Shown here in pieces: positions 43,648 through 55,143 of a stretch of 64,000 bases of DNA; the first letter of the stretch is position 1, and every line of letters starts with the position of its first letter. Position numbers and translations under genes: made by a program. The notes below the pieces were generated by a model. It saw only the letters and a program-made list of their open reading frames with translations. It had not been told where the DNA came from and did no database searches. Location of the stretch: contig AP026546.1 in assembly GCA_026075535.2 (NCBI GenBank), positions 3,286,001-3,350,000 of the forward strand, read 5' to 3'. Origin of the DNA: Tricholoma matsutake. Lineage: Eukaryota > Basidiomycota > Agaricomycetes > Agaricales > Tricholomataceae.

Positions 43648-43722
43648 GGCTCTGTGGTGTAGTGGTTAATTGCTGCTATTTATGCTTGGTGATAAGGCTT
43701 GGAGTTTGATTCTCCTTTACTA
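43648..43722 (+). other. tRNA-like sequence near the right end of the KDZ element
   Basis: GTGGTGTAGTGGTTAAT fits an A box and GGAGTTTGATTCTCC a B box with a small stem. It is related to the minus-strand copy at 16513-16597 and likewise lies just inside the subterminal repeats. Confidence 0.5.
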
Positions 43723-44984
43723 CATAATTTTTCCATAGCCTCTGCTATGCATCCACAGACTCACTCAGACGACTCGGACATGTATCCATCTGAGTCCAAG
43801 TAAATTGATGTTGCTCAGACAAAGTCCGTGCACACTCCGAGTAAAGGTGCAAAAACAGCTCGGACTCCACGAAAGTCCGTGCGGAGTCCGAGCAACTGCT
43901 ATACAGGACATTTGAGCCAAATGAGTGAATGCCAGTCTGTGTGGAGTCCACCAAATTCCACGCGGACTGGCTCGGAATATGTGGGGCACAGTAAAGACCT
44001 CGAGGAGAGGGTACCCACTGCTGAGCTGGCATGTGGATCAGGACCAAAGGTGTACAGCCAAAAGGGTGTGAGGGTACCATATAGAGTTGTATACCAAGTA
44101 TAGAGACTAGGGGGCCAGTGGGTGGATGTCAAATTATGTGTTAGTGTGATATCAGAGATGGTGACTCACCAGCTCTCCTGTTCATCCCACTGCTTGAGTG
44201 AGCATCATAAATGCATCATAGAAACCTTACAAACAATGGGGAGAGCCTACCATCAAAGCTACATGGGATAAGATAGTCAAAAAAGCGAACTAGGGGTGGG
44301 GAGGAGGAATACTTGCTGCATGAGATCCGTGGCACAAAAGCGTTCGCTTTCTTCGTTTTCCAGGTCTATAGGTGAAGTAAATAAAAGGTATGTATGTATA
44401 ATGGGATGGGACTGAGGTCCTGGCTCACAGGGGCATGGGTTTCCCATCAACAGAACAGAACTTTGCTCATAATTGGTCACACACTTTTCCTATTGTCCAA
44501 ATCTCCTTCTGAGCAGTTAGGGTAGTCACCTACCCTATATTTATAGCCTGCAAGTCAACTATATAGTCAATACTTCGAGCTACAGAATAGGATCTACACA
44601 TACTCACCTAATCTCCTTGTTACTCAATTCCAGGTCATAGTACCCATTAGTGGCAATATATACGAGCATAACAAGGTACTACAAGTAGAATTAACACCTT
44701 GGAATGGTCCATGAGTCTGTACAAGAGGGATGGAGAGTCAATATATTGAAATAGGTTATACTCACTCACCAAAGGCCAGCAGAGCTTCAGCTTCTCAATA
44801 TGGTACATAAAATAGTGCATAGTAATATATCTTATGAGGTTAACTTGAGCTATAGTCCATCCAGATAGCAGGAGAAGCCATGCCATACACTAGAGAGGTA
44901 GGTTGAAGCAAGTGTTCCAAAAAAGGCAATAACTCGAACATAGCTCAACAGTGACACAACGAGCTATTGATCAGAGGATGGGGA

Positions 44985-45226
44985 TAGATAGAAGGGGATT
45001 CATTCCATAGGCCATCAGCAGGACCGAAGGCGGTTCATGGAGTAACAAGTGAGATATGTGCAATACAATGAAGTCTAGTGGTGATCGGATACAGGGATCA
45101 GTACGAGTCCACTCATAGAATGTCATGCAATCCTGATCACACCATTCATCATCACTCTCTTGAACATCCTGCCTCCAGTTCTCGATGGATTACCTTCATC
45201 TCTTTTGCATTCTATGAAATACACTT
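44985..45226. other. Central spacer of the palindromic element
   Basis: The 242-bp single-copy centre between the two inverted arms. No gene is recognised; a short TGA/TCATCA-rich stretch is all that stands out. Confidence 0.6.
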
Positions 45227-46201
45227 TCCCCATCCTCTGATCAATAGCTCGTTGTGTCACTGTTGAGCTATGTTCGAGTTATTGCCTTTTTTGGAACACT
45301 TGCTTCAACCTACCTCTCTAGTGTATGGCATGGCTTCTCCTGCTATCTGGATGGACTATAGCTCAAGTTAACCTCATAAGATATATTACTATGCACTATT
45401 TTATGTACCATATTGAGAAGCTGAAGCTCTGCTGGCCTTTGGTGAGTGAGTATAACCTATTTCAATATATTGACTCTCCATCCCTCTTGTACAGACTCAT
45501 GGACCATTCCAAGGTGTTAATTCTACTTGTAGTACCTTGTTATGCTCGTATATATTGCCACTAATGGGTACTATGACCTGGAATTGAGTAACAAGGAGAT
45601 TAGGTGAGTATGTGTAGATCCTATTCTGTAGCTCGAAGTATTGACTATATAGTTGACTTGTAGGCTATAAATATAGGGTAGGTGACTACCCTAACTGCTC
45701 AGAAGGAGATTTGGACAATAGGAAAGGTGTGTGACCAATTATGAGCAAAGTTCTGTTCTGTTGATGGGAAACCCATGCCCCTGTGAGCCAGGACCTCAGT
45801 CCCATCCCATTATACATACATACCTTTTATTTACTTCACCTATAGACCTGGAAAACGAAGAAAGCGAACGCTTTTGTGCCACGGATCTCATGCAGCAAGT
45901 ATTCCTCCTCCCCACCCCTAGTTCGCTTTTTTGACTATCTTATCCCATGTAGCTTTGATGGTAGGCTCTCCCCATTGTTTGTAAGGTCTCTATGATGCAT
46001 TTATGATGCTCATTCAAGCAGTGGGATGAACAGGAGAGCTGGTGACTCACCATCTCTGATATCACACTAACACATAATTTGACATCCACCCACTGGCCCC
46101 CTAGTCTCTATACTTGGTATACAACTCTATATGGTACCCTCACACCCTTTTGGCTGTACACCTTTGGTCCTGATCCACATGCCAGCTCAGCAGTGGGTAC
46201 C

Positions 46202-46209
46202 CTCTCCTC
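46202..46209. other. Empty site for the KDZ insertion in the right arm
   Basis: CTCTCCTC in continuous arm sequence (GGGTACCCTCTCCTCCTCC). It is the reverse complement of the GAGGAGAG duplication that flanks the KDZ element in the left arm. Confidence 0.95.
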
Positions 46210-46786
46210 CTCCCCTACATTTTCGCTTTTTTCCCACTGTAGTCACTGCCTTATGGGCTAGAGCACTTATCCCTATCATGTACATAGACCTTGACATGAT
46301 TTTATTGGCCTGGATATCAAGGGAGAGCCTCATGCATAAGTACAACAATCTCTCATTCTCACTTCAAGAAGGTAGTGCTCTAGTAGGCTTATCAGGGCAG
46401 GTAAAGTAGAAAGGATGGCAGGTAGTCATTCTATGTACACATGTAGTTAATGTAAGCAAAAGAAACCAAGGGAAATGGGCCAGAATGAAGGAAATAGTGA
46501 GCTCGCTGTCAGAGACAGTGACAATGTTAGCCGACGTGGGCGGACATAAGCCGACAGTGATGGGAGAGATTGATGGCCTTGATGGTGACGGTAGCTGATG
46601 ACATTGATGGCAGGTACTGATGTCCGGCACATGCCGTAGATGTCTTGGAGGAGTCTACACTATATTTATTCAAGGTTTATCGGAGGAGGGCCATACACAT
46701 TTAATTCCCTCTTATTAGAGGAGGACCTCATATGTAGCTCCACCTCTAATAAGAGGTGATTGGTGGGATTATCAGGTGAGTGCAAG

Positions 46787-46794
46787 ATCATACA
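46787..46794. repeat. Target-site duplication, left copy (hAT element)
   Basis: ATCATACA, repeated at 47944-47951. It abuts the right AGTGCAAG duplication of the palindromic element without a gap. Confidence 0.9.
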
Positions 46795-47943
46795 TAGGGA
46801 TGCCGAAGTTCGGTTCGGTCCGGTTCTCTGAGCTATTTCTCCGAACCGCGAACCAGAACCAGGCAGCAAGGAGGGGGTAGCCAGAACCGCGAACCAGAAC
46901 CGAGAGAACCGAGTTCGGCAGGTTCGGTTCAGGTTCGAACGAGGTTCAAACCGTAGAACCTAGTTAGCAAAAAAAAAAAAATCTCACATATGAATTTGAG
47001 CAACAAGAACAGAAGCGGGTGAGCAGAGAATAGATCATGCAGATATGTACACAGTTCAGGAGTAGGTAGAATATAAGATTCACCATTTGCCTCATCATCA
47101 CTGTCGACAGTTGCAGCTTTTTTCACTCATTTCTTTGCCTGTGCTTTTGGCTTGGGCACTGACTTTGAGGTTGCTGGCACTTTTGGCTTGGGTGCTGACT
47201 CGGAGGTTTGTGCTTTAGTGGTAGCTGATTTTTTGCACTTCCCGCCTATTTCTTCTGTATCCTCAGGATCGGATGTTTGGTCATCCTCCCCGGAAACTAT
47301 ACCTGCCGCAGCTTTTGCTTTCCTGGATGGCTTGATCACACGTCGTTGGCCAACAATGACCTCCACCGCAACTGCACTGGCAGCCTTCAGGCGTTTCATA
47401 GCTTCCAAAGGGTAGGGTCAATATTACCATAAATGTCAAGAATGCCCAATGCACTTTTGGAAGACGGTCCCGCGGTTATAGATGCCCTGTCATTTGGTCT
47501 CAACTTGCCTGTTGCAGGAGCGATTGGTGTCTCGTCGTCACCAGAGTTATACCACCTAATATCATTTGCATCTTTCAGCTTGCCGTCAGCACCTACAGCA
47601 CAATTCTCAGAAGCCATGCTAGGAGGGAATAAGGAGAAAAGTTTTTTCTTCAATTATTTGAATGGTCAAACTATTACTCCAATTTACAGGCACTGATGGA
47701 AATGTATATTACTTTCAATCCCAACTTGGACATTTATGGCTTGAAAACCCTGTGTCATTCATAGTGTAGGTTCTCAGTTCGAACGTGTTTGAACCAAGTT
47801 CATATAGATCCTGGAGGCCCCGAACCTGCGACCGAACCTACTGGTGAAAGACAGAACCAGAACCAGACTGAACCAGAACCACAGGTCCAGTTCAGGCATT
47901 CGAGGTTCGAGCCTAGGTTCTGAACTGAACTTCGGCATCCCTA
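46795..47943. mobile_element. 1.15-kb non-autonomous hAT element
   Basis: Termini TAGGGATGCCGAAGTTC on both sides, an 8-bp duplication, and dense subterminal GGTTCGGTTC / GAACCGAGAACC words (46812-46960 and 47770-47925). These are typical hAT traits. It carries a short gene fragment on the minus strand but no hAT transposase core or dimerisation domain. Confidence 0.9.
46929..47617 (-). pseudogene. Gene fragment inside the hAT element
   Basis: Starts at ATG 47617 (MASENCAVGADGKLKDAND), reads IRWYNSGDDETPI, LGILDIYGNIDPTLW, then after a frameshift near 47405 continues EAMKRLKAASAVAVEVI and a Lys/Ser/Pro-rich stretch to a TGA at 47127, beyond which KKAATVDSDDEANG is still in register. It resembles the disordered N-terminus of basidiomycete hAT-type proteins as I recall them. 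The catalytic part is absent, so the copy is internally deleted. Confidence 0.55.
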
Positions 47944-48180
47944 ATCATACAAAACAAATGAGAACTCACTGAGATAATTTCAACCCCTTCTCCTGACACA
48001 GATGTTGAGATTGAAAAGAAATGGCTATGTGCTGTCCTCTCGTCTCTTTATAGTCTTCAAACAATGTTAAAATAGTATCAGATCAAGTCCAAGATCATAC
48101 AAAACAAATGAGAACACACTGAGATATCGCTGTATGTCCATCTCAACTGGTCCTTTCTCAGGCTGTGACAAAAAAGCTAG
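47944..48180. repeat. 155-bp tandem repeat array, right part
   Basis: The rest of the third unit and a fourth one (ATCATACAAAACAAATGAGA, CTTCTCCTGACACAGATG, CTCTCGTCTC, then AACAATGTTAAAATAGTATC). It continues the array at 37200-37543. Confidence 0.7.
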
Positions 48181-50187
48181 CATTAAAAAAAACAGACACT
48201 GGACCTTAAAGCAACAGAAACACAGTGTTATAATAAGTGTAGCATTATGCAAACCATTCAAGAACTCACCAAATGTAATATGTCCACCAGAGAGTGGCAG
48301 GTTGGATGTGGGTCATGGGTGACATCACTGTAACCTGTACCTGTACCCAAAAATACCTGTATCTGTGACGTGTGCAGGTTACCCCAAATAAAAAAAAACA
48401 ATCCATGAACAAAGAAAGACTTACCTGATGCCCAAGCGATGATAAACATTATTTGGGCCCCATTTCATTCACTTTGTGTCATTTGCCAGTGTGGGCAGTA
48501 GATTAGAACCTAAAAAAAAGTTAGGTGTAAAAAAATAAGGAACATTTGTTAGTTATAGTTGAAGAGAAAAAAACAAAAAAAAGACTTACCATTTCAACAG
48601 GGGAAGTCATCATGGTGACTCTGGGCAGAATGGAGTGATGACCGACATCATTAGCTATTGCTGGCCCTGGATTAATGCATGTCATGTGAAGTTGGCGCCC
48701 CATGGGGTGCTCACATGACCATGTTCAAAGTCACAAGTTGAACGTTGAACGTTCAAGTTGAGACTCCCACTCACCCTGCTGCCACTACCTCCTCCTTCTA
48801 TCACACCTCTGCCACCACTGCCACACCATCAACCCCCTCCTGGCTAGGGATCTCCATCAACAGCAAACAGCAAACCATCAACATGGCCCAAATGACACTA
48901 AGCATTGTTTGGGCCCAGTAAGTGTTTTTTTTCTGATTGCTTGCATATTCAATTATACTAACTACTTGTTTTACAGGTTGATACTACCACCATAAGCCCG
49001 AAATGAGGGCCCCACAGCCAGGTACACACCCCCCCCCTGGGTTCTGCACCTGCCACATCACTTATGATGACCCCAGCACCCTCCCATGCCCATGAGCAAC
49101 TGCTCGTGGGGTGGACAGTGGGTAGAATGATGACAACAATGACCCAGGACCACCAGCATCAGATGACAATGACCACAGCACCGGACAACAATGACTACAG
49201 CACCGGCCAACAGTGAGGGAGGCAGGTGAGACAGGGGGCAAGACAAGGGGGAGCAAGACAAAAGGGGGGGAGACCAGGGGGAGAGGGAGACCAGGGAGAC
49301 CAAACAAGGGGGAGGGGGAGGGAGACCAGGGGGAGGGAGGCAAAACGAGGGGAAACACTGGGAGATGAGACAACACAGGGGAGGGGAGACGATGAGGGGG
49401 AGACAGGGAGGGGAGATGAGAAGATGGGGGGGAGGGGAGATGCTGGCACCAGCCCCATGCCTATGAGCATCTGCTTGTAGGGTGGTTCATGGGTGCAGAT
49501 GAGGGGGAGGGGGAGAGTGACACAGAGAGGGGGGGAGGGGGACCATGATGGTACCAGCACCAGCACCAATGCTGCCAGCAGACAATGACGGAGCACCGAC
49601 CCCCACACTGATGAGCCACTGCTCATCAGGTGGACGATGGGTAAATGAGCCACCTTGAGCACAACATGGCTGCCAACACTGTCCACACCCCACACCACAC
49701 CACTGCGGACGGCACCCACCCCCATGCCTATGAGCAACTGCTTGTAGGGTGGATTGCGGATGTAACATGTCTACAATGACAGGGGGGGACTAACACAATG
49801 ACGATGATGATAACATGGCACCTGCCCCATGCCCATGAGCCACTGCTCATGGGGTGGTTCACGGGTGCACCCTAGGGACAAGGGAAATGATGACCACAAC
49901 CATCTGACCCTGCACACCCCCTGCTGCCACAGCTGTGAGCCATTGCTCACAGACTGGGCTGCAGGAGAAGCATAAATCACTCACAGTAATGATACTGCAG
50001 TGATTTCGCCAACACCATGGTATAACACTGTACCCATGGGTATGGTGTTACCAGTGGGTGTGGTGTATGTGGGTACAGTAAGTTCTAATCCCACCCACAG
50101 GTGTACCCATGTCAAACCCTAAAGAGGGGGGACGACAATGAGAGAGGGGGATGACAACAACAAGAGGGGGGCGACAATGATGATGAT
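48181..50187. repeat. Second hairpin-array region with intron-like modules
   Basis: Non-coding. Palindromes CCCAAGCGATG...TTTGGGC (48430-48460) and GGCCCAAATGAC...GTTTGGGCC (48884-48916). Intron-like modules: 48589-48510 (minus, 80 nt), 48918-48976 (plus, 59 nt) and a lone donor at 48424 (minus). GAGCA/TGCTC hairpins lie near 49081, 49455, 49600, 49718, 49826 and 49931. The outer parts carry GGTACAGG/CCTGTACC-like words (48330-48385) and TACCCATGGGTA words (50020-50110), possibly the element ends. Gypsy-2 starts at 50193. Confidence 0.6.
49212..49440 (+). repeat. Purine-rich tract
   Basis: About 230 bp almost only of A and G on the plus strand, with many runs of three or more G (GGGGGAGA-type units). 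Such strand asymmetry allows triplex or G-quadruplex structure. Confidence 0.8.
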
Positions 50188-50192
50188 GAGAG

Positions 50193-50730
50193 TGTAAGGG
50201 GAACACCTTACGAGCCCCTACAATGGGTGGCACACATTTGCAAACATTTCCGCACACCCACAAATGTTCTTGCAACAAGGCGCCTTTTGTGCCAACCATC
50301 TACAAACATTCCGATATGTAAATCCATCAGCCCCTATTGTACTCTCACCATTCTTGTAGTCAATACCCCTGCGCAAACCAGTTGTGCAATCGTTGTGCCT
50401 GCAGAAACAATTGAGGATGTCTTTGCACGCCCATTACCAATCATGGCCTGATGCAGACACTATCACTGATTGATGGCCGTCTCCCCAAATGGGAACACAA
50501 CCCTGGATCTGAATTAGTGCTAGGATGGAAGGGGCTCCAAGTATTTTAGAATGTTGCATGCCCTCCATATATATACTTTGACCTTGCACTGGACTCCTTA
50601 GAGTTTTCTCTTTGGTTTTCCCTTGCAAGGTATGGGTCTTTTCCTTGTTCAATAGTTATAGAATCTAAACTTTGGTTTTCCTTTGCAAGTATTGAGTTCT
50701 TAGGGCTCTGATTGTAAGGTTGCCCTTACA
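50193..50730 (+). repeat. 5' LTR of Gypsy-2
   Basis: TGTAAGGGGAACACC to GTTGCCCTTACA. TATATATA at 50568-50575, then AGAGTTTTCT at 50600-50609. The complement AGAAAACTCT stands at 50733-50742, two bases after the LTR, the same self-priming layout as Gypsy-1. Confidence 0.9.
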
Positions 50731-50897
50731 GAAGAAAACTCTCTCTTTAGTGGACTGAAGGTAGTAGGTTACCACAGCCAGTGACTCAGTTTACAAAAAT
50801 TTTGCACATTTTTGCGCCTGCCTTGTGACTTCAGAGAGCTTTGCTATCATCCCTCCACTTGACTCTTCCGCCCCTTTACACAACTACCAACCTTCCC

Positions 50898-52745
50898 ATG
50901 GAGACGGACAATGAGGACCGCCTCCAGTGCATCAAAGCGAGCATTGCAGGCCTTGTACAGACTATGGCAGTATTCACCCAATGAGAGGTGGACCATGAAG
51001 AGCCACAGGTGCTTCCGAGCATCTCCAACCCCACAGACCTAGGGTCTCCTGGCCCAGTAGTTCACGAAATCCATCACGAAACATTGTCACGAGATTACCG
51101 CCCCAAGCCTGCAAACCCCACAGACTTTTTGGGTGATCGTTCACAAGGATGAGCATTCCTGAATTCATGCACACTCTATTTTGCCCTCGCTCCTCATCAA
51201 TTTGTGGGTGAGCATGCGCAGGTTATGTGGGCCCTCTCATTCATGAAGGGCGGACTGTCAAGAACCGTTCCTTGCCCGATCAGAACCCGCATCCATCTGA
51301 CCCTTTCCCACACATTGAACCTGACTTTTGTCTATGCCTTCCAATTTCATTCCCAGCCGCCTTGCACTGCCCACACTGCTGTGTACCAGGCCACCTTGTA
51401 CAGCATCCATGGCTGCCTTCCCAAGGCTGCCGTCTCTATTGCAAATTCGACTATGGATTCCTGTGTGGCTCCCGCTAGATAATTTATCTACGCAGTTGAG
51501 ACACTGCCACAGTCTTTGTTCCTGTTCCACATTATTCCGGACTACAGTATTTAAGCTTAGTTAGTTTTGCCTTGTATTCCTGAGTTCGTATATCGACATA
51601 GACTCAACTTTAATCTGCCAATCCAAACCGCCTTTTACTCCAACCTCAGTTCTCTAAGAGTCTGAACTCCATTCGACTCAACCTCTAGTCTCCCTCTGAA
51701 GTTCTAACCTCATCTGAACTTAACCTAAGTCCCTCCGTACTCCTTCCCGCATTTACCTGCACTTTCCTGCTACTACCTCCAAACCTTCAACTTGAAATTA
51801 GGACACCAGATGAGGTGAAGGGCGCAGCTTCTTACAAGCTGAAGCCAAGTCCTTTCCGTTTCCCCTCCTGCAGAATCTGCAACAACCTGACAACCTTCTG
51901 CTATCATCACCCGCAGTGTCCGATCGGATTCCGATGAACCTTCCAGGATCAGTTCTTAACAGTGGATGAGCCACATGGTTTGTGGATCGTCTCATGTGCA
52001 ACTACCAACTAAGCGGAAGACTCCCCTACACCTCCTACTCTGATTTTGTGGATGAATTCGCAAACGAGTTCTGTCCAAAGAATGAGATCCAATCTTTCCA
52101 GACCGAGCTCAAAACTGTGAAGTACTTCCAAGGTACACAAACTGTTGACGAGTATGTCGACAACTTTCGCGAACTGGTAGAGCGAGCACAGTACTTCGAG
52201 GGCTTGCATATCGTCCTCAAATTCTGACAAGGTCTAAATGCAAATATCCAAGACCATGTCGCCTGTCTCACCACTGGACGACCTTTGGATAACACCCCCA
52301 AGCAGTGGTACAATGCCGCTATCGTATGCAATGAAAATCACATTGCAAATGAGGCTTTTTGCATGTCTTCACAAATGGCCTCATGATCCGAAACCAGCTC
52401 GCAGCCGGGGAACATGTTCCACAAGCTCATTCCCACCATGGTGTGGCCCATCCCCTCAATTTTGCACACAACTGCCCCATCGCGATACACACCTTAGGCG
52501 CAAAGTGTCTCCACACCCACTAAACCAAAGGATGGATCTGCGCTCATCTGCTTTCATTGCGGAGAACCCGGTCATGCATGACCCAAATGCCCAAGATGGT
52601 TTGACATTTGGTACATGGATGGCGAAGAGTGACAGGATTTTGTGCAGGAGGAATTCGCAGCGCTGGATGTGAACGACACAAATGAGAGGAACGAGGAGCC
52701 CGTTGTAGAAGTAAAGGAGGATTTTTGCAGCGACAACAAGTGAGC
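50898..52745 (+). pseudogene. Gypsy-2 Gag, interrupted
   Basis: From ATG 50898 (METDNEDRLQCIKASIAGLV) through two TGA codons to AFLNSCTLYFALAPHQF and the solo LTR at 51256. It resumes near 51970 with TWFVDRLMCNYQLSG, SDFVDEFANEF and TVDEYVDNFRELVE. A TGA near 52226 follows LKF where relatives read Arg. The zinc knuckle CFHCGEPGHA-stop-PKC is at about 52552-52595, its stop again at an Arg position. Not translatable as it stands. Confidence 0.85.
51256..51961 (+). repeat. Solo LTR inserted in Gypsy-2 gag
   Basis: About 706 bp, TGTCAAGAACC to CAGTTCTTAACA, same family as 23142-23822. The flanks CGGAC (51251-51255) and TGGAT (51963-51967) would be a 5-bp duplication with two C-T changes. The gag reading resumes past it. 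Confidence 0.65.
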
Positions 52746-53976
52746 AGTACACCACCGTTGTCCACGAAAAATCATTTTGCAGTGTTGTCAGTAGATGAAG
52801 TGTATGAATCAAATTCTATTTCATCGACCGATCTCTCTGCAAATGATGCGCAAGCCGTACTAACCCCTCCCTATCCTTGTTTGCATTTTCGTAAGCGCCC
52901 TAAATGGGAGAAACGACTCCCCAACCACTATGTCATAGCGGCGACCCCGAGCCCCCACTCATTCGAGCTCAAAGTATCGCTGCAAACCACCAATGCCGGC
53001 GCTGTGCACATGACCAAGGTGCTACTTGATTGTGGCGCCACCGGCCTTTTTGTCAGTTCCAATTTCGTTGTGCGAAATCACCTCGCAACAAAAGTGCTCA
53101 GCCGACCCATCCTGTGTTCCATGTCGATGGCTCAGTGAACGAAGCAAGCGATATCTTGGAAGTTGTAGAGGTCCTACTATGATTTCGCGACCACTCTGAA
53201 TGTGCAATGTTCGTGGTGACTGGATCGGCAAGCAAGATGTTATTCTCGGCCTCACCTGGCTCTGCGAGCATAATCCTGAGGTGGACTGGCAGACTAATGA
53301 GGTCAAAATGAGTCGATGCCTGAATCACTGCTGCACCTGTCAGAATGAGACGAACAAAGAGCGCAAAAGCACTTTTCGGGAAATTGCTAGCATTCATACC
53401 TGTCGTGCAGGTCCCATGCCTACCCCTGACATTGAGATGGAGGACATCCTGGACCTTCCACAACTGGTGAATGATTCTAACAATGACAAAGACCATGATG
53501 AACTGCCCCTTTTGAGTGAAAACTCAGTCAAAGAGGGAGATTGCATCTTCATTGCTACCATTCCCTGCGAAGCGGAATTCGTTCGCGCCATGTCCAACAT
53601 TTTACAATGGCTAGCAGAGGCCTTCCATAAGAATGCACAACCAAAGTCCTTTCACGAATCTGTCCCTGCACACTTCTACGAGTTCAAGGACCTATTCGCA
53701 AAGTCTTCATTTGACTGCTTGCCTGACCGAAAGGTATGGGATCATGCGATCGAACTCATCCCTGGTGCGAAAGCCACTAGCTGCAAGGTCTACCCCCTTG
53801 CACCCAATGAACAGGCCAAGATGGATGAATTCATCCAGGAGAATCTAGCCACTGGCCGCATTCGCCCCTCGAAGTCGCCGATGGCATCCCCTGTCTTCTT
53901 TATCAAGAAGAAGGATGGATCCCTCTGGCTTGTACAAGATTATCGTGCTCTCAATGCCCTCATGATCAAAACCTGA
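52725..53976 (+). pseudogene. Gypsy-2 Pol: protease and start of reverse transcriptase
   Basis: Protease text LLDCGATGLFVSSNF (Ser of DSGA changed to Cys) in frame 52725-53138, then a shift to 53200-53976 with DVILGLTWLCEHNPEVDW, CRAGPMPTPD, AIELIPGAKATSCKVYPL and KKKDGSLWLVQDYRALN. The frame closes at a TGA where relatives have KNRYPLP. Confidence 0.85.
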
Positions 53977-54009
53977 TATCTGCTACCACTGATTTTGGAA
54001 CTGGTAAAT

Positions 54010-55143
54010 CAACTATGAGGCACGAAATACTTTACAAAACTCAACATGTGATGGGGGTACAACAATGTGCGCATGAAAAGGGGCGACGAATGGAAAGCTG
54101 CTTTTTGCATGAATCGCAGGCTTTTCAAACCCTTGGTGATGTTTTTCGGACTCACAAACTCCCCTTCCACATTCCAAATGATGATGAATGACATTTTTCA
54201 GGATCTCATTATGGAAGGAGTGGTCTGTGTCTACCTGGATGACATCCTCATCTTTACAAAATCGATTGACAAACATCAGCGCATTACATGCCTTGTCCTG
54301 GAGTGCCTTCATGTGCACAAGTTGTTTCTGCGACATGACAAGTGCAAGTTCGAGCAAACAATGATCGAGTACCTCGGACTCATCATATCCGAGGGCGAAA
54401 TTCGTAGGGATCCCGTCAAGGTAGTGGGAGTCACTGAATGGCCCACCCCCACAATGCGCAAGGAGATGCAGTCATTCCTAGGGTTCGCAAATTTCTATCG
54501 GCACTTCATCGAAGACTTTTTGCATCATGCAAAACCCCTCTTTGAGCTCACAAAGAAGGAGCACAAATGGGAATGGGGACCTTTGGAACAAGGTGCCTTT
54601 GACAAAATCAAGAATCGGGTCACATCCTCCCCTATTCTCCATTTCACTGACAATGCCAAAGCATTTTGCATTGAGGCAGACAGCTCGGACTATGTGACTG
54701 GCTCAGTGCTGTCACAGCAATCAGCCAACAATCTCAAATGGCACCCTATCATGTTCTACTCAAAATCGCTCAATGCAGTCGAACGAAATTACGAGATCCA
54801 TGACAAGGAGATGCTAGCAGTGATGAGATCATTAGAAGAATGGAGGCATTTCCTCGAAGGTGTGCAGCACAAGGTAGAGATCTGGACTGACCACAAAAAT
54901 CTGGAGTACTTCATGACCGCAAAAAAGCTAAATCACAGACAAGCTTGCTGGTCGCTCTATCTTTCATGGTTCGACTTCAACATGCACCACCGTCCTGGAA
55001 AGAGTATGGGTAAATGTGATGTGCTTTCACGACGAGCCGATCATGCGAACGGCGCTGATGATAATCGCGGCACTACCCTGCTCTGCCCCAAATTCTTTGC
55101 GATTTGCACACTCGAAGGGGTGACGATCGAAGGAGTGGAGTGA
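54010..55143 (+). pseudogene. Gypsy-2 Pol: reverse transcriptase and RNase H
   Basis: RT continues with RMKRGDEWKAAF, FFGLTNSPSTFQ and the catalytic YLDD (VVCVYLDDILIF). RNase H has FCIEADSSDYVTGSVL, EIHDKEMLAV, WTDHKNLEYF and CDVLSRRADH with the fourth Asp kept. A 358-codon open frame (54067-55143) survives, but the upstream and downstream parts are broken. Confidence 0.9.

Larger units (their letters stand above)
38110..44001 (-). mobile_element. 5.9-kb KDZ-type DNA transposon
   Basis: Left end CAGTAATTTACAGTGCCCC; right end on the minus strand GAGGTCTTTACTGTGCCCC. Subterminal repeats follow both ends: AGTCCGTGCGGAGTCC-type words at 38140-38340 and 43755-43975. Two minus-strand genes lie inside: a KDZ/CxC5-CxC6 protein (40760-38424) and a multi-exon accessory gene (about 43550-40795). 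A tRNA-like sequence sits near the right end. The 8-bp duplication and the empty site in the sister arm define the borders to the base. Zisupton/KDZ elements are reported to make 8-bp duplications. The transposase has in-frame stops, so this copy is not autonomous now. Confidence 0.9.
37544..46778. mobile_element. Palindromic element with 1.55-kb inverted arms
   Basis: The left arm is 37544-38109 plus 44010-44984 (1,541 bp once the KDZ insertion is removed). The right arm is 45227-46778 (1,552 bp). The 11-bp difference is accounted for by one indel (present near 46730, absent near 37588). Arms are nearly identical throughout, with a 242-bp spacer (44985-45226). Outer ends are CACCTGATAATCCCACC with an 8-bp duplication AGTGCAAG. 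The two short ORFs in each arm (79 and 67 codons) have no recognisable content. Structure resembles a foldback transposon; superfamily not assigned. No transposase is encoded outside the nested KDZ element. Confidence 0.85.

Noticed and set aside
44277..44886. Two short ORFs (79 and 67 codons) found identical in both arms of the palindromic element
   Set aside because: Identity follows from the inverted duplication itself. They have no motif, no splice context and no codon pattern that suggests a protein.
48330..50110. A complete TIR element with TACCC/GGGTA-type ends
   Set aside because: The outer words are similar but I could not find matching termini with a target duplication, so borders are not claimed.
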